Assembly (NCBI RefSeq): GCF_029227915.1
Contig: NC_079884.1
Location: 15,562,001 to 15,626,000 of the forward strand
DNA: 64,000 bases
Direction of reading: 5' to 3'
Source of the DNA: Hydractinia symbiolongicarpus
Lineage: Eukaryota > Cnidaria > Hydrozoa > Anthoathecata > Hydractiniidae
This document shows, in pieces, positions 15,101-25,800 of this stretch (positions are counted from its first letter, which is position 1; each line of letters begins with the position of its first letter). The translations under genes were made by a program, and so were the position numbers. Below the pieces are notes generated by a model. The model was not told where the DNA came from, searched no databases, and saw nothing but the letters and a program-made list of their open reading frames with translations.

Positions 15101-15597
15101 GATTGGCTGTCAGAATGCTGCAATTGTTCTTCTTGCTCATGTTTGTGTTGCGACATCAGCAAATTCATAATCTCAGTATCTGGATGGTCCAGGTTACCTG
15201 ACAAACAAAATACAATATTAAGAAAAAATTACTTTGATTGCATTCCAAATATCTGCCTATAGTGCAGTTGAATACACCCATAGATTAATTTGTCCCTTTC
15301 ACTGTTTGTCATACCGGAGGGGAAAATCAAATGAACTTTTCGTGTTATGTAGAGGGGAATTCATTTTTCCAGGTGGAGAGGGGTTATACTTCTCTGCACA
15401 CTATTACATGTAGTATTTGTACCTTCTTCATCACCTAGTTTTCTTTCTGCTTGCAACTGGTGCAACACACTCGGATTATGAAGGTAATCTGATTCATGGC
15501 CAGCCGGCAAAACTGAAACTGGTCTGTCTCTGTCCTCACATAAAATATGTCCATGTTCATTAGGTAAAAGTGTTTGATCTGCAGAGCTCCTTGCCAT
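9108..15597 (-). CDS. ZNF143: ZNF143/ZNF76 (STAF)-type C2H2 zinc-finger transcription factor
   Basis: Coding exons in order: 15597-15423, 15197-15022, 14756-14735, 14614-14513, 14042-13857, 13033-12806, 12389-12235, 11839-11638, 11563-11384, 11099-10893, 10754-10540, 10077-9819, 9397-9108. All junctions are GT-AG, and the joined length (2397 nt) is an exact multiple of three, giving 798 aa. Nine C2H2 fingers occupy roughly residues 268-530. Fingers 3-9 match the seven-finger array of vertebrate ZNF143/ZNF76 in order, with diagnostic stretches such as [58 protein letters not shown] and [12 protein letters not shown]. The N-terminal part has Q/D-rich segments like the ZNF143 activation motifs ([32 protein letters not shown]). 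ZNF143 is a nuclear activator of snRNA and many promoter-proximal Pol II genes; that role is inferred from family. The ATG chosen is the first in the exon after an acceptor at 15600; a further 5' exon must exist and could add residues. Two extra N-terminal fingers are unusual. Confidence 0.93.
10182..10485. repeat. ~20-bp tandem repeat array with higher-order period in a ZNF143 intron
   Basis: About fifteen diverged copies of a 20-bp unit close to CATATATCACGTATATACAG fill most of the intron between the exons at 10540-10754 and 9819-10077. A longer block beginning near 10238 recurs near 10376 (about 138 bp apart), so the array has a higher-order structure. Two frames stay open through it only because the repeat lacks stop codons in them. 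Confidence 0.9.
14109..14435. repeat. Short inverted-repeat (MITE-like) element in a ZNF143 intron
   Basis: The segment begins AGGGTTTCCACTC and ends with the complement of AGGTCTCCACTC, about 327 bp apart, in the intron between the exons at 14513 and 14042. The interior has several copies of a TTCCTAACATTTTCCTGAC-like phrase. Nothing coding. The element class is unknown; the call rests on the terminal inverted repeat alone. Confidence 0.4.
14735..14756 (-). other. 22-nt microexon of the ZNF143 homologue
   Basis: A 22-nt exon coding EPEEDCE plus one base is needed to join the exon ending at 15022 (phase 0) to the exon starting at 14614 (phase 1). It has a polypyrimidine/AAG acceptor and a GTCAG donor. 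Without it the reading frame is lost. Confidence 0.75.
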
Positions 15598-17294
15598 TAC
15601 TGGAAAATAATATAAAAAAAGATTTAGTTGAAAGAGACATGTTGACAAAAAACACCATTTATTGACTCATTTGATGTTCAGCCAATATGTATTGTACAAA
15701 TCAAATACTACTGCTTTACTTTTCCTGAATTATCCCTGATTTTTAGTCTCCACTAGGAAAAGAAAAATATAAGAGCATATTATTATACAGTATGTTATAC
15801 AATATCTTTTTTCTACATACATTAGGAGTTAAAGTGAGGAAATTAAAAAGTTATTAAAACTGCACATTTAGCCAGGAATTTAGTTTGTTTAATTTTCAAA
15901 ATTTCAATGATAATTTTAACCTGTTAGAATTTTCGGTATTTTGCATTATACTTTTTAATTTATTATGGTATCTATATATTAAAACTTTAATCAAAACTTT
16001 ACTCTGACTTGATTTTAAATGTTTTTACGACCCATGCTTTGGATTTTTTTTTATCCAGTTTAACTTTTAAAATACATTGCAAATTAGTACTTTCTCAAAC
16101 TACATATAGGTCTTGTTAGCATTAAATATCTTGGATGGAGGGTGTGTGGTAAACCAGCTCAAATATCCTTTGAATAGCTTAAGCTGTGTCTGTGAAACTT
16201 GGAAATTTAATGATGTTTCCTAAATGCTTCCTGTGTTATTACCTGTTAAAGTAAGCTTTTCAAACAATAAAAAATGGAATTTTTTCCAGGGACGTCATCT
16301 ATTAACACGTTTTTTCACAAAAAAGTTAGCCAAATGAGGGTTTTAGGAATTTGAATAACAAAAGGAGGACGTTTTTTATATACATATATATAATAGGTCT
16401 TTTCGTTTTTTAAAAGCAGGTCAGGAAGCTATTGTTATAATTAATTTTCATGAATTTTTTTAATTTATTACTTAAATGTACTTATGCACTGATTCTAGGC
16501 TGCGTTTGATAAATATATACAAGGTTAGGGGTGCCAGACAACAATTTTTTTGGCTATAAAACATTATACTAAACCTATTCCCAAAGATATTTCTATTTAG
16601 ATATTTTTATTATCATTTGCACCATCAGAAGACATTGAGTTTCGTTTGTTTTAATCTGAAAATACATGTGCTATGTTATTATGGCTCCTTTGTTTTACAG
16701 GCATGGCTACATCTGGAAAACACTAAATTTCTTGTAGGATATTTTCAGAATGGCTTCACATAAGCCAAAAAACCTATTTCAAAGCAAAGTTTACGACAAT
16801 TTAAAAAAATGAGAAATATTTATACTGCCCGTCAAAGCCTTTATTAAATTCACTTTGTTTAATTCCTTTTTTCCATACATCACTTAAACTGTGATAAAGA
16901 GGTGTATAGATGGGTTGCGGAGTGACGTAATATTTTGATTTTGCATGGAAAACAATGCACATGTGCATGCATGTGCACAGGCAAAAAATATAAACAACAG
17001 GCCGCGATGATCGAAAATATTAAGTATAAAAACACAGACTCAAAATTGGTAATTTCTGCTCTTAAACAGAGAAGATAATAGTTAAGAAAAAACAAATCCA
17101 ATGCACTTTTAACCTTATATTGCTAAAAATCTATAAACTAGCATAAAGAATCAATTTGGCTATGTGGTCCTTCTTTTCTTGCCTGTCAGGATGCGCACGC
17201 ATATATGAACCTTTTTTAAACATTTACAAATCATCTATATCTGCCCGATTCACTGGCATTTTTGCAAAGTTATGTTAAAGGATGGCTTATAGGC

Positions 17295-18146
17295 AATACA
17301 CCATTTCAGAATTAGCGCAGCCATATTTAATTTTCCTGCAAGTGGAGCAAGCTAGACTTTGACCTTCCATTCTCAGTAGAGAAAACTACAGACAATGCTA
17401 AAATGGAGAGGCTGTTTTAAGAGATTTACAGTTTACCTTGAGATGTTTTTCCTTATTTTTATATATCAGCATTTTATTTAAGCCTCGTAAACCTTGTTTT
17501 GTAGCAAAATTATATAATGTTCCAAAACATCCCAAATCCAAGGTGTACTAATATTTGGGAATTACAACAAAACACAAGGGGGTTAGGCCACCGTCGAAAA
17601 TATGTTTGGTTATCGTCATTTCTAATTACAAAAGTGAGTCGGTCGGATAAAATTTTTTCCCTAAAAATTACAAGAATACTATATTTTGCAGCCATATTTT
17701 GTTATTTGTTTTAAATGTACACCAGTTGTATTTTTAGCCTCTGTTTGAAGTTCGATTTTTGTCAGTCAACGTCGTTCCGTAATTCGGAGGACTGCTGAAA
17801 AGGTAAATGGTGGATTTTGTTGTGTGTTGAAGATTGTTCGTGGATTGTTTTGTTTATTTTTTACAAATTTGTCGACTCCTCGACTCGACTTTCAAAGTGA
17901 GTCGGTCGGGTGACGCTAACCAATTATATCTTTGAGGGTGGCCTTAGGATTTAATACTGGTACCCAAATGTAAACAAAGACGTGCCAAGATAGGCAATAA
18001 ATCTCTCAAAAGAGGCTCTTTTTTTGGTACTTCTTGTATGCTTTGTTAACGAGAACAGGGGGTTCAAAGTCCAACTTGCAAAACTTTCTGGAAAATTAAA
18101 TATGGCTGCGCTAACTCAGAAAAGGCGTATACCGTTCCGTTTATAA
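17295..18146. mobile_element. Non-autonomous element with long (~150 bp) imperfect terminal inverted repeats
   Basis: The block at 17295-17440 is found again, inverted and diverged, at 17995-18146. Shared phrases include TTAGCGCAGCCATATTTAAT and a later GAGAGATTTA segment. The outer end (CAATACACCATT...) resembles the end of the neighbouring element at 18198-20132. The middle (about 17560-17690) is similar to 30180-30300. No transposase reading frame remains, so this looks like a MITE-class copy. Confidence 0.6.
17560..17690 (+). repeat. Dispersed repeat, copy 1 (partner at 30180-30300)
   Basis: Both copies run 'GGxxAGGCxACCxTCxAAAATATGTTxxGTTxxCGTC' and then 'GAGTxGGTC ... TTTTTCCCTxxxATTTxxAx' in the same order with moderate divergence. 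Non-coding, family unknown. Confidence 0.5.
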
Positions 18147-18330
18147 TGATCCAAGTTGCCAGATCGTGGCGAAAGCTGTTTGTTTGGATTATCACATAAT
18201 ACACCATTCTCCGATTTTAGCTTGTTCTGTAAAATACATAATTACAGCGTGGGACCTCCGCACTAATCTACATTTTCGTATGTAAACAAAGCGTATTCAA
18301 CAGTCGACTACAGTCTTCGAACATAAAACA

Positions 18331-18454
18331 TGGCTAGACATTGTACTTTTTCTGGATGTGGGAATGAAGATTATGCACTGGAAAGATGGAGAAGCTCACA
18401 CACATGTTCCACAACTCGTGTTTTAGGAATGTGTTCGTGTGAAGAAGAAATATA
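18331..18454 (+). pseudogene. Relic THAP-like zinc-finger start of a transposase
   Basis: An ATG frame begins MARHCTFSGCGNEDYALERW and stops after about 40 codons. The C-x4-C spacing followed by N-x2-YALxxW resembles the N-terminal zinc-binding segment of several cnidarian transposase-derived proteins. It lies just inside the left inverted repeat of the 18.2-20.1 kb element, as expected for a first transposase exon. The second metal-ligand pair is absent, so the fragment is not functional. The assignment is tentative. Confidence 0.35.
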
Positions 18455-19390
18455 ACGCTAACTTGCTGCCTTTTTTAAAGAAGTTTGATAGTGGATAGCC
18501 GTACTGTCTTATTACGTTTGTTAAGATTATTCACCTTTCCAACAGTAAAAAAAACCACTTCTAAGGCTTTTAGCTGGCAAAAAATAGAGCAAGTATATAA
18601 AGATATAGGTAGTGTGAAACTGGCATAAAACTAGCTATACAAAGCTAGCATAAAATTAACTACTTAGCTGGGATAAAACTGCCAATTTTGCTGGCAAAAA
18701 CTTGAGAATGAAGAAAGATTTTTAACATTACTATACTTTTGAAGTTTCTGTTCAGTTTGGAATAAGAGCTTTTTAATCCAACTGTTGTTGTACAAAATAA
18801 ACATATATATATATACTACTGTTTGATTTTTAGCTGGACTGGGTAACGCTGGACTGGGTAACACCAGACTGTTTCCACTGTTTATTTATAAACTGAGGTT
18901 GCAATATAGTTTTTAAAAAAAATGGTATTAAACCTATGTGGATGTGCAACATCGATTACCTGTACTAAGCGCTCACCCTGGATTACAATTCATATTTTAA
19001 GTTTTTCCGCAAATATTTTGAGAAAATTTGCTATGATGACACAACATGTAAACTGTATTTTTGCAGGAAAGTTATTTTTGGAAAAATATATTAACCTAAA
19101 ACACCCTAATGCTGTGTGTGTGCTTCACACTATTTATGATATACTGCATACTTCTACTAAAGAGCTCCACATGAATGGTGGCACAGTTTCCTATTAATCG
19201 CTCCACCAGACGTTAACACATGGTAATATAGTTCCTTATCCAGACTTTTCAACATCAGGTCCCCCGTCTATTTAGTAGAAAAAATTGAATTTTATTATCC
19301 ACAAGAAAAATTAAACGGCTATATGTGCCGTAAATCCATAAGCATAAGTTGCACCTATAAAGTTTTTCATATATATTTATATATATTTAT

Positions 19391-19458
19391 GCCCTGTTGG
19401 TCTAATGGCTAAGATACTCATGAAAATGAGAGATCCAGGTTCAAATCCTGGACAGGGC
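19391..19458 (+). tRNA. tRNA-like gene with a 4-nt anticodon loop (probable tRNA pseudogene or tRNA-derived element)
   Basis: 68 nt fold as a cloverleaf: a 7-bp acceptor stem (GCCCTGT/ACAGGGC), a D arm with A box TGGTCTAATGG, and a 5-bp T stem with loop TTCAAAT and B box GGTTCAAATCC. The anticodon arm is CTCAT-GAAA-ATGAG: a perfect 5-bp stem closed by a GAAA tetraloop, three bases shorter than a normal 7-nt loop, so there is no readable anticodon. The D arm and 5' half most resemble tRNA-Glu. There is no TTTT terminator close downstream. Confidence 0.55.
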
Positions 19459-20195
19459 AAGTAAAAGATGATAATCTTGCATCTACAACAACCACTGTCA
19501 TTTACATATCACAAAAATGCCATGTTTAGAAAAGGCAATTATACATGTTCATCCTGCCAAGGAATCTTTTCAAAATAAGGACCACTAAAAATTTTTGCTT
19601 GCAAACCTAGGGGGCCCTGTCCCACGCTCGCAACCCTTTCTATATTGTTGTACTGTACATTATTATATTGAGTATATTGAGGTGCCTTTTATCGTACCTG
19701 CCTACTACTTTGCCCTTGCCTGTTCCTCCCATGCCTTACCTACCCCTGCCTTGCTGATTCCCCTTCCTGTTTCCTTGCCGTGCTTAATGCCTTTGCCTTT
19801 GCCACCTCTTCGCAACCCTTTCTATATTGATATTAAGAAGCGTAGTAAAACTATTTTTACAAAAATGACGCTGAGAAATTGATGGCATTTAGCACATCAA
19901 CTTGACTCGTTAAACACATATTGCATCTTTTCATATAAATAAAGTTAATATGTTACTAAAAAAACTATTTTAAAATAATTTAAAGGTCTATTTAATTAAT
20001 TGTTTACCATAAGAAATAGTAACGCTTACTGTGTTCGACCACGCTTAGGGTTTGTTTACATATGAAATCCGCCATTATTAGATTACGTCATTTTAAATTT
20101 ATGATCGCGCTGAACTCGGAGAATGGTGTATTTACCAACAGTATACGCTACCAACATAATATCAGCACTTTAGTCAAGAGCATAACAGAAATAAC

Positions 20196-20220
20196 AGCTA
20201 GCTAGCTAGCTAGCTAGCTA
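20196..20220. repeat. (AGCT)n microsatellite
   Basis: About six uninterrupted AGCT tetranucleotides; the unit is self-complementary. Confidence 0.9.
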
Positions 20221-20695
20221 TGTATCAGAAAAAAAGACCATTAGGGGGTTGTTAGTCAGCTATAAAATATTACCTGTACTAGCTAGCTAACAATCAAGAA
20301 CTTGAATCTGAAAAGCAGACTGTTTATATTCATTTATATGATTCTAAATTCAATTTTAACGTTTTTCTCATTGCTCTGCACCATTGCCAGCAGCCTTCTG
20401 ATTTGAGAAACCTGCTATCATGGGTAATATATTGGTGGAATATCTGAGTAAGTCATCTCTTAGCTGGCTATAGGTAGCAGCTAGCTATTTGTTTCACCAT
20501 CCAGCTGGTTGTTGTGCAGTTAGTCTAGGTTTGCTGGCTCGCTTTGACATCACGAAATAACTTTTCATTCAGTCAATTCTTAACCAATAATTGAAGAATC
20601 GATTTCTAGGTTTCCCGAAATACAGCAACACCTCAAGACTTGTAAACAAGACAGAAGATATAATCGAAACAAATTGACTACTTACGCAAAGCACT

Positions 20696-20810
20696 TTGGC
20701 AGAGGAACGACGGGAAAAATCTTTTCGAGGAAATTTCTTGCAAAGGAGGAATGGATTTTTTACCCACAAAGTCAATGTGCAGTATCATAAATTAGCCGCC
20801 ATTTTTGAAA
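20696..20810 (-). promoter_or_regulatory. Candidate first exon/promoter of the ZNF143 gene
   Basis: On the minus strand an AAAATGGCGGC motif (20795-20805, YY1-type core near many animal transcription starts) is followed about 100 bases later by a good splice donor, TTTGC|GTAAG (donor bases 20695-20694). This fits a 5' exon splicing to the acceptor at 15600, and the leader would be non-coding or contain only a tiny frame. No transcript evidence; it could instead belong to another gene. Confidence 0.25.
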
Positions 20811-20857
20811 TTCTTTTGTACTGCTAATTTATGCACACATATAACGTCTGTCATTAG

Positions 20858-20983
20858 CACCCTCGTCCCAGGCTTTTTGAAGAAAATTATCTCCCTCCTC
20901 CCAACCTCTTCCACAAGAACTTGTAACTTCTCTTGTCGCCGCGCCCGGATATAAACAGACAATAGGCGCTGAGAACGAGGTTG
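20858..20983. mobile_element. ~126-bp palindromic MITE, copy 1
   Basis: Begins CACCCTCGTCCCAGG and ends GCTGAGAACGAGGTTG, an imperfect terminal inverted repeat. A second copy with the same ends is at 32794-32914. The interior is not conserved between the two copies. A Tigger-like element begins seven bases past its right end. Confidence 0.5.
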
Positions 20984-20989
20984 AATGTA

Positions 20990-21979
20990 CAGTAGACGTC
21001 CGTTAATTCGAACACTCAAAGAACTTAATTATATGTTCGAATTAACGAATGTTCGGATTATCGGAAGTTCAGAAAAAACAAGAACTTTAATAAACGTTTA
21101 AAGGTTTTATGCTAATAAACCTTTATTACAACTTTACAATTTTTTATAAAAATCTTTTAACGTTGTTTGCTTTTTCGTTTGCGCAAAATGTTGGTCAATT
21201 ATGCGACCAATGCGATTAGCATACGATTGAACCGTTTCCCCGTCGTCATGTGTGAATAATGCAAATTGCTTCATTATTTCTACCAGATCGAGAAGTTCGT
21301 ATCGGCTGGGGCACTCCACAGGTTCATCTTCAAATTCTAATGCACCATTATCGCCATCATCATCACCGCCATGTTCCATATGTAATAAATTGGCTATAAT
21401 TTCGGCGTCAGAGAGAGGTGGCTGTATAGCTACAACTTCTGCATCAACGTCGGTGAAGGAAGACGCATCTATGGAATCTACAACAAAATCGGGTTGGGTT
21501 GTACGAAGATTCTCAATTTCTTCTTCCAATTCCTTGAAAGGGTTACCATCTTCAGTAATGGCTGCATTCTGGCTTTCACTTGATATTTTAGACTTCCGGA
21601 AGCAGTTAACAACTGTCTTTGCTGTCACTGCATCCCAGGCTGTAACAAGCATTTGTATTCCTTGTAGCAAAGAAATTTTTGAAGGCAATTTATTTCTCTC
21701 GACACATCTGATAATGTTACAAACCACGTTCTTACGATAGAGCTTTAAGAGACTTTTCCTTTTCCAACTTTTTGATACACAAAAGTTCGAATTAAAGAGC
21801 ATAATGTAGCTTTGGGACTAAAAAAATTGTTCGAATTAGCGAAATGTTCGAATTATCAGAATCGAATTAAGCACCTCAAAATATAAGACTTTATTAAACC
21901 AAACTAAGGGACTTGGCAATTTGTTCGAAATAACGGAAAGTTCGAATTAAGCGGCATTCGAATTAACGGACGTCTACTG
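20990..21979 (-). mobile_element. Tigger/pogo-type (Tc1/mariner superfamily) element, internally deleted
   Basis: 990 bp bounded by terminal inverted repeats beginning CAGTAGACGTCCGTTAATTC and flanked on both sides by TA (20988-20989 and 21980-21981), the target duplication of this superfamily. Several TTCGAATTA-type motifs lie just inside each end. Only the C-terminal part of the transposase remains, so the copy cannot move by itself. Confidence 0.85.
21134..21802 (-). pseudogene. C-terminal fragment of a Tigger transposase
   Basis: A 222-codon open frame. Its segment SLLQGIQMLVTAWDAVTAKT followed by VVNCFRK and, later, NPFKELEEEIENL matches the C-terminal region after the DDE core in Tigger (TIGD-like) proteins. 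The N-terminal CENP-B-type helix-turn-helix and the catalytic DDD core are absent. The first 30 or so residues probably are not real coding sequence. The frame is still open, which points to fairly recent deletion or chance. Confidence 0.75.
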
Positions 21980-22760
21980 TAGTATATTCCTTGTTTTATC
22001 ACCAGCCGACCAACAACCAGCAGACACTGGTCCTAATTCGGCAACAACATGCAAAATACCCACGTATGTGATGTGTGCAAAAAATAATTATATGTGCCAC
22101 TACATTTTCCTCTTTGCTTCAAACACATAAAAAGTCATCAATCAGCAAATTCCTTCACAGAGCCTCGTTTTTGCTTTTCCCAGCTGGCTTTGCATGTTGT
22201 AGAAAGCTGTTTTCAGTTTTTAATATCGCGCCGTCGCTCCCATATCAAAATGCCGGCATGGTATACACAGAGACCTACAGAAGGCTTCAACGCAATAATC
22301 CTCGATTTTCTGAAACAACTCACATTAGGATCACTAAAAGTTAATTTGTTACGACATGAAAAAACAACATATGAAGTCTGCATAAAATTAAGTCTCGCAA
22401 ATATCTCTCACAAAACTTTTCCAGTTTAAAAACCTTTTGTCAAGCAAAAAAAGCGAACGACTTCAACTGTAAATATATTATCACTATACTAGTTTTTTCT
22501 CTCTCTCTAATTACATTTTTTAGCAGCGAAAATATATCTTTAAAACAAAATAAATACCTTTTTTGAAAGTATATATACATTAAATGTACTTATTTACACA
22601 ATTATTTTTGAAAAGGATGAATAAAAGAGGTGACTCAATGCAATCAAAGCACCTTTATTCTTAGTCTGAAAAATGATCCATAATGCACAAAAAAAATCTT
22701 ATGAACGGTCAAAACAGTCTGCAAGCTATAATCAATTTATTACTAAAGCGATTTCGCTTA

Positions 22761-22845
22761 TACACCAGACAAGCTATTGATATACACCAGACAAGCTACT
22801 GATATACACCAGACAAGCTACTGATATACACCAGACAAGCTACTG
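22761..22845. repeat. 22-bp tandem repeat, ~4 copies, just after the LRRC56 stop
   Basis: Unit close to TACACCAGACAAGCTACTGA plus two bases, repeated about four times. It ends five bases before the minus-strand stop codon at 22850, so it forms the start of the 3' UTR. Confidence 0.9.
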
Positions 22846-22849
22846 ATTT

Positions 22850-25800
22850 CTATTTTGAAGAAGATGTGTTTTTAGAACGCGAAAGTTGAAGCGCAGCACG
22901 GGTTTCAGGTCGTTTAGTCATGACGTCATCTTCTATAACTTGGCAACTTCTAAAAAATAACAACAATAACAAAATTACGCAAAACAATCTCTTTTTAAAA
23001 AATACCAAAAAGAAATCAGCATATATTTTTTGTATATTTCTATGATAATTATCCACCGGTGCGGAGCATTAAATACACGAATGTTACTCAAGTGCATGAA
23101 ACACGCGCGGTAAATTTTCACTTGCTGAGAAATATTATAAGCAGGTAAGGTGAACGATAAATGTACTGTACCTATCTACGGTCTCATCAATGCAGCTGAA
23201 TGGATTAACTGATGATGCCAAATTTTGTGCAAGGTCTGGACTTGCTCCACGATATCTTCTTGACCGGAAATCAGCGGCAGTATGGGGTCTATTGTCTTCG
23301 CCATGTTTTGGCAGTAGCGTTGGTAACGATTGTCGGTTGACTGGAGATAACCGCTTTGTCCTCGCTTTTGATGGAGGAGTTGGAGAAAGAGTGGGCGAGG
23401 GAGTCGAATTTAATAGTTTAGGCTGTGAGCTAAAGAAACAAAAAGAAAGCTAAACATATTAATATTACTTTATAGCGACAATCTGAATTTGCTCTGCACG
23501 AACAAGTCTACAGAACAGCAACAAAAATATCCCAGACAGATAATCATGTTATACCTGTTTCGCTCATACATTGCACCAACTGATGAGGATTGACTGTTCT
23601 GTTCAAACAAACTATATTTAAAAAAAAGAGAAAACGAGTAATTAATTATTATTTGTTATGACGGAAGGACAAATTGTCGCATTTAAACTTGTTAACGCTA
23701 CGAAAAAGCGAATTTCTGATTACTTTATATGTTTTCGACCTACATAGCAATAACACGGGATAGATATTCAAAATCAGTAGTTACTAGAAATAAAAAAAAT
23801 GAAATTAAAGTACAGGAGGGCAAACCACAGTTGTAAAGTGGAACGTCTTTTTTTCCGTGCCCTGATACTTCAATCGAAGATCAAAGACATTTGCCAGATT
23901 ATTTCAGTAACGCGTTTATTTCAAAATCACTTGTTTACATCGAAAATATTTTGGATTGAAAGACTGCAAAACTGTTATTAGGACTAAAGCAAGTAATGCG
24001 CATGCTATAGTTATTTCAACTTTCCTTGATAAACGTGAATAAAACGGAAGTTTATTTTCGATTGGCGCACCAACTGAGCAAGAAAATAAGTGAATTTGGT
24101 CTTCCCAAGTACATAGTCAACAGCCAACGATAACAGTTGAGACCGTTGAACATTGAACTTTAAGATTTGTGCCTGCGGGATGGTTAAAAAACAGTAAAAA
24201 GATTTTTGCGGGAAGAAATTTATTGTAAAAATTATTCTGCGATTTCCCCCCTAGTTGAAAAATTAAGTTAAATTAAATTTTATTTTGGCATTATGTTGTG
24301 GAGAGACAGCTTTTCGTTATCACTTATTCTTAAAAATTAAAACCAAAATTAAATACTCGTCTCGCATAAAAATTCCAGTGGGAAACACTAGCTTCTTAGC
24401 GAGAGACAGGGTTAACACTCTTTTTGTAGAGTTAAATTTGAGGAGATTTGAAGACTTTTGATGAAGATAACTTTAATTTTAAAAGAAACAATTGAGGAAA
24501 TTTGAGGACATTTTAAAGGTAAAGCCGCGAGTAAAAAACAAAGTTTGAGGAATGTCGAGGAGACGTGACAATCCTGTAAGAGCTACCAATCTCAAAAATA
24601 CGTTTCGCATTTTCGGATATCCCAATCCCAACAATGCTTAAAAGAAGCAAGCTATGATTAACATGTTTATAATACCTTCTGTTTTTCATCCTCCATTCTT
24701 TTAATTCCTGCAAAATGTCATCTTTTTCACCAGCATTTTCATCTTCTTCCAAGTATGTGTGTTCAGGTTGAAATATCCGCTGTGGTTTATCATGTCGAAC
24801 AGACACATGGCCACGCGTGTTGTCTTTGTTGCGTCTACGTAACGCGCGAACTGGATTCCCGCACATGATTTGACCTAAAAGTTCAAAAACCACTTTTCTA
24901 TGAGACATTAAAATTAAACCCAAACTTCTGCTATCTGCTTTAACTCGATTAATGTTTGCAAATTCTCGTACAGGTTAATTAAATTCGTGAAAAAAATCTT
25001 CAGCGCATAACAGAAAGAACTTATTCGCTAAAATTATTTTTCACAAAATTTCTTAAAGAACAAAATAAATTTTTGTATTTTTTTTTTTGAAAAATGAACT
25101 TGGTATACACACACACCGTGTGTTAATTTGCTGCAGTGATCTTCTTTTAAAAATTGTGGCGTAATCTCTCTTCTGTTGTGGCTGGCGAAAGATGTGTCCT
25201 CGACATTTCTCAAAGCAACTTTTGCAGACTGGCATCGCATTCGTGCTGACAATGGTCGTGAAGTACTTGACTCTAAGAAAAGAAATATACCGATACACTT
25301 ATGAAATTGATATACCATATTAATGTACAACTAATAAAGTTCTACCACTGTCACTTTGATCACTCGACTCGTCATTTTCAACGGCTTTTAAGCTATCTTG
25401 GACAATCTTCAAGTCAGCATCGTAGATATTATTTGTTGATCGAGGGTGGACTCGCTTCACTGCCTTTCCGTCGATTATTTCGACTAAGAAAGACTCGTCG
25501 TCGAGTTGCTGAAGTTGTGGAAGAGATTCAAGTACAGCGTCTTTGTAGGAGTAAAATTTCAAATCCTAAATTGAAGTATAGGGAATATAAATAAACGTTT
25601 ACAAAGTTCTATTTTGATAGAGTAGTAGCGTTTGAATCTTCTAGGGTTTGTTTACAAGAATTGATAATCGGTATCAGTAAGGAAGATTTTTTTACTACAT
25701 ACAATACACATTGTTTAAAAAAGCATCACCAAACTTTGTTCAGTTTCGCGGTTTCTAAATTATCCAGGAAGTTAGGGTCGATTTGTCGACATGTTTTGCT

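Larger units (their letters stand above)
18198..20132. mobile_element. Decayed ~1.9-kb DNA transposon with ~100-bp inverted ends
   Basis: The left end (AATACACCATTCTCCGA at 18198) is matched by its complement ending at 20132. The resemblance continues inwards for about 100 bp, including TATGTAAACAAA near 18280 and its complement near 20058. The interior carries a short relic frame (18331-18454) that looks like the start of a THAP-like zinc finger, the tRNA-like sequence at 19391, and a phrase CGCAACCCTTTCTATATTG repeated at about 19628 and 19811. No intact transposase is left. Flanking bases do not show a clear target duplication. Confidence 0.55.
15598..20695. other. Upstream region of the ZNF143 gene, repeat-rich, no host gene seen
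   Basis: Most likely the first intron(s) and promoter-side DNA of the minus-strand zinc-finger gene, because the exon carrying the ATG is preceded by a splice acceptor (TTTTCCAG at 15600-15607). Apart from inverted-repeat elements, a tRNA-like sequence and microsatellites, I find no coding exon. 15.6-17.2 kb is simple A+T-rich DNA with nothing recognisable. Confidence 0.5.

Noticed and set aside
19595-19882. 95-codon frame with a proline/leucine-rich stretch
   Set aside because: Low-complexity CCTTGCC-type sequence inside a decayed transposon; no homologue and no splice context.
21252-21740. 162-codon serine-rich plus-strand frame
   Set aside because: Antisense shadow of the Tigger transposase fragment.
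22761-22845. Possible CRISPR-like direct repeats
   Set aside because: Units abut with no spacers, and the context is a eukaryotic 3' UTR; it is an ordinary tandem repeat.
23190-23453. 87-codon plus-strand frame
   Set aside because: Antisense to the LRRC56 exon at 23172-23429.
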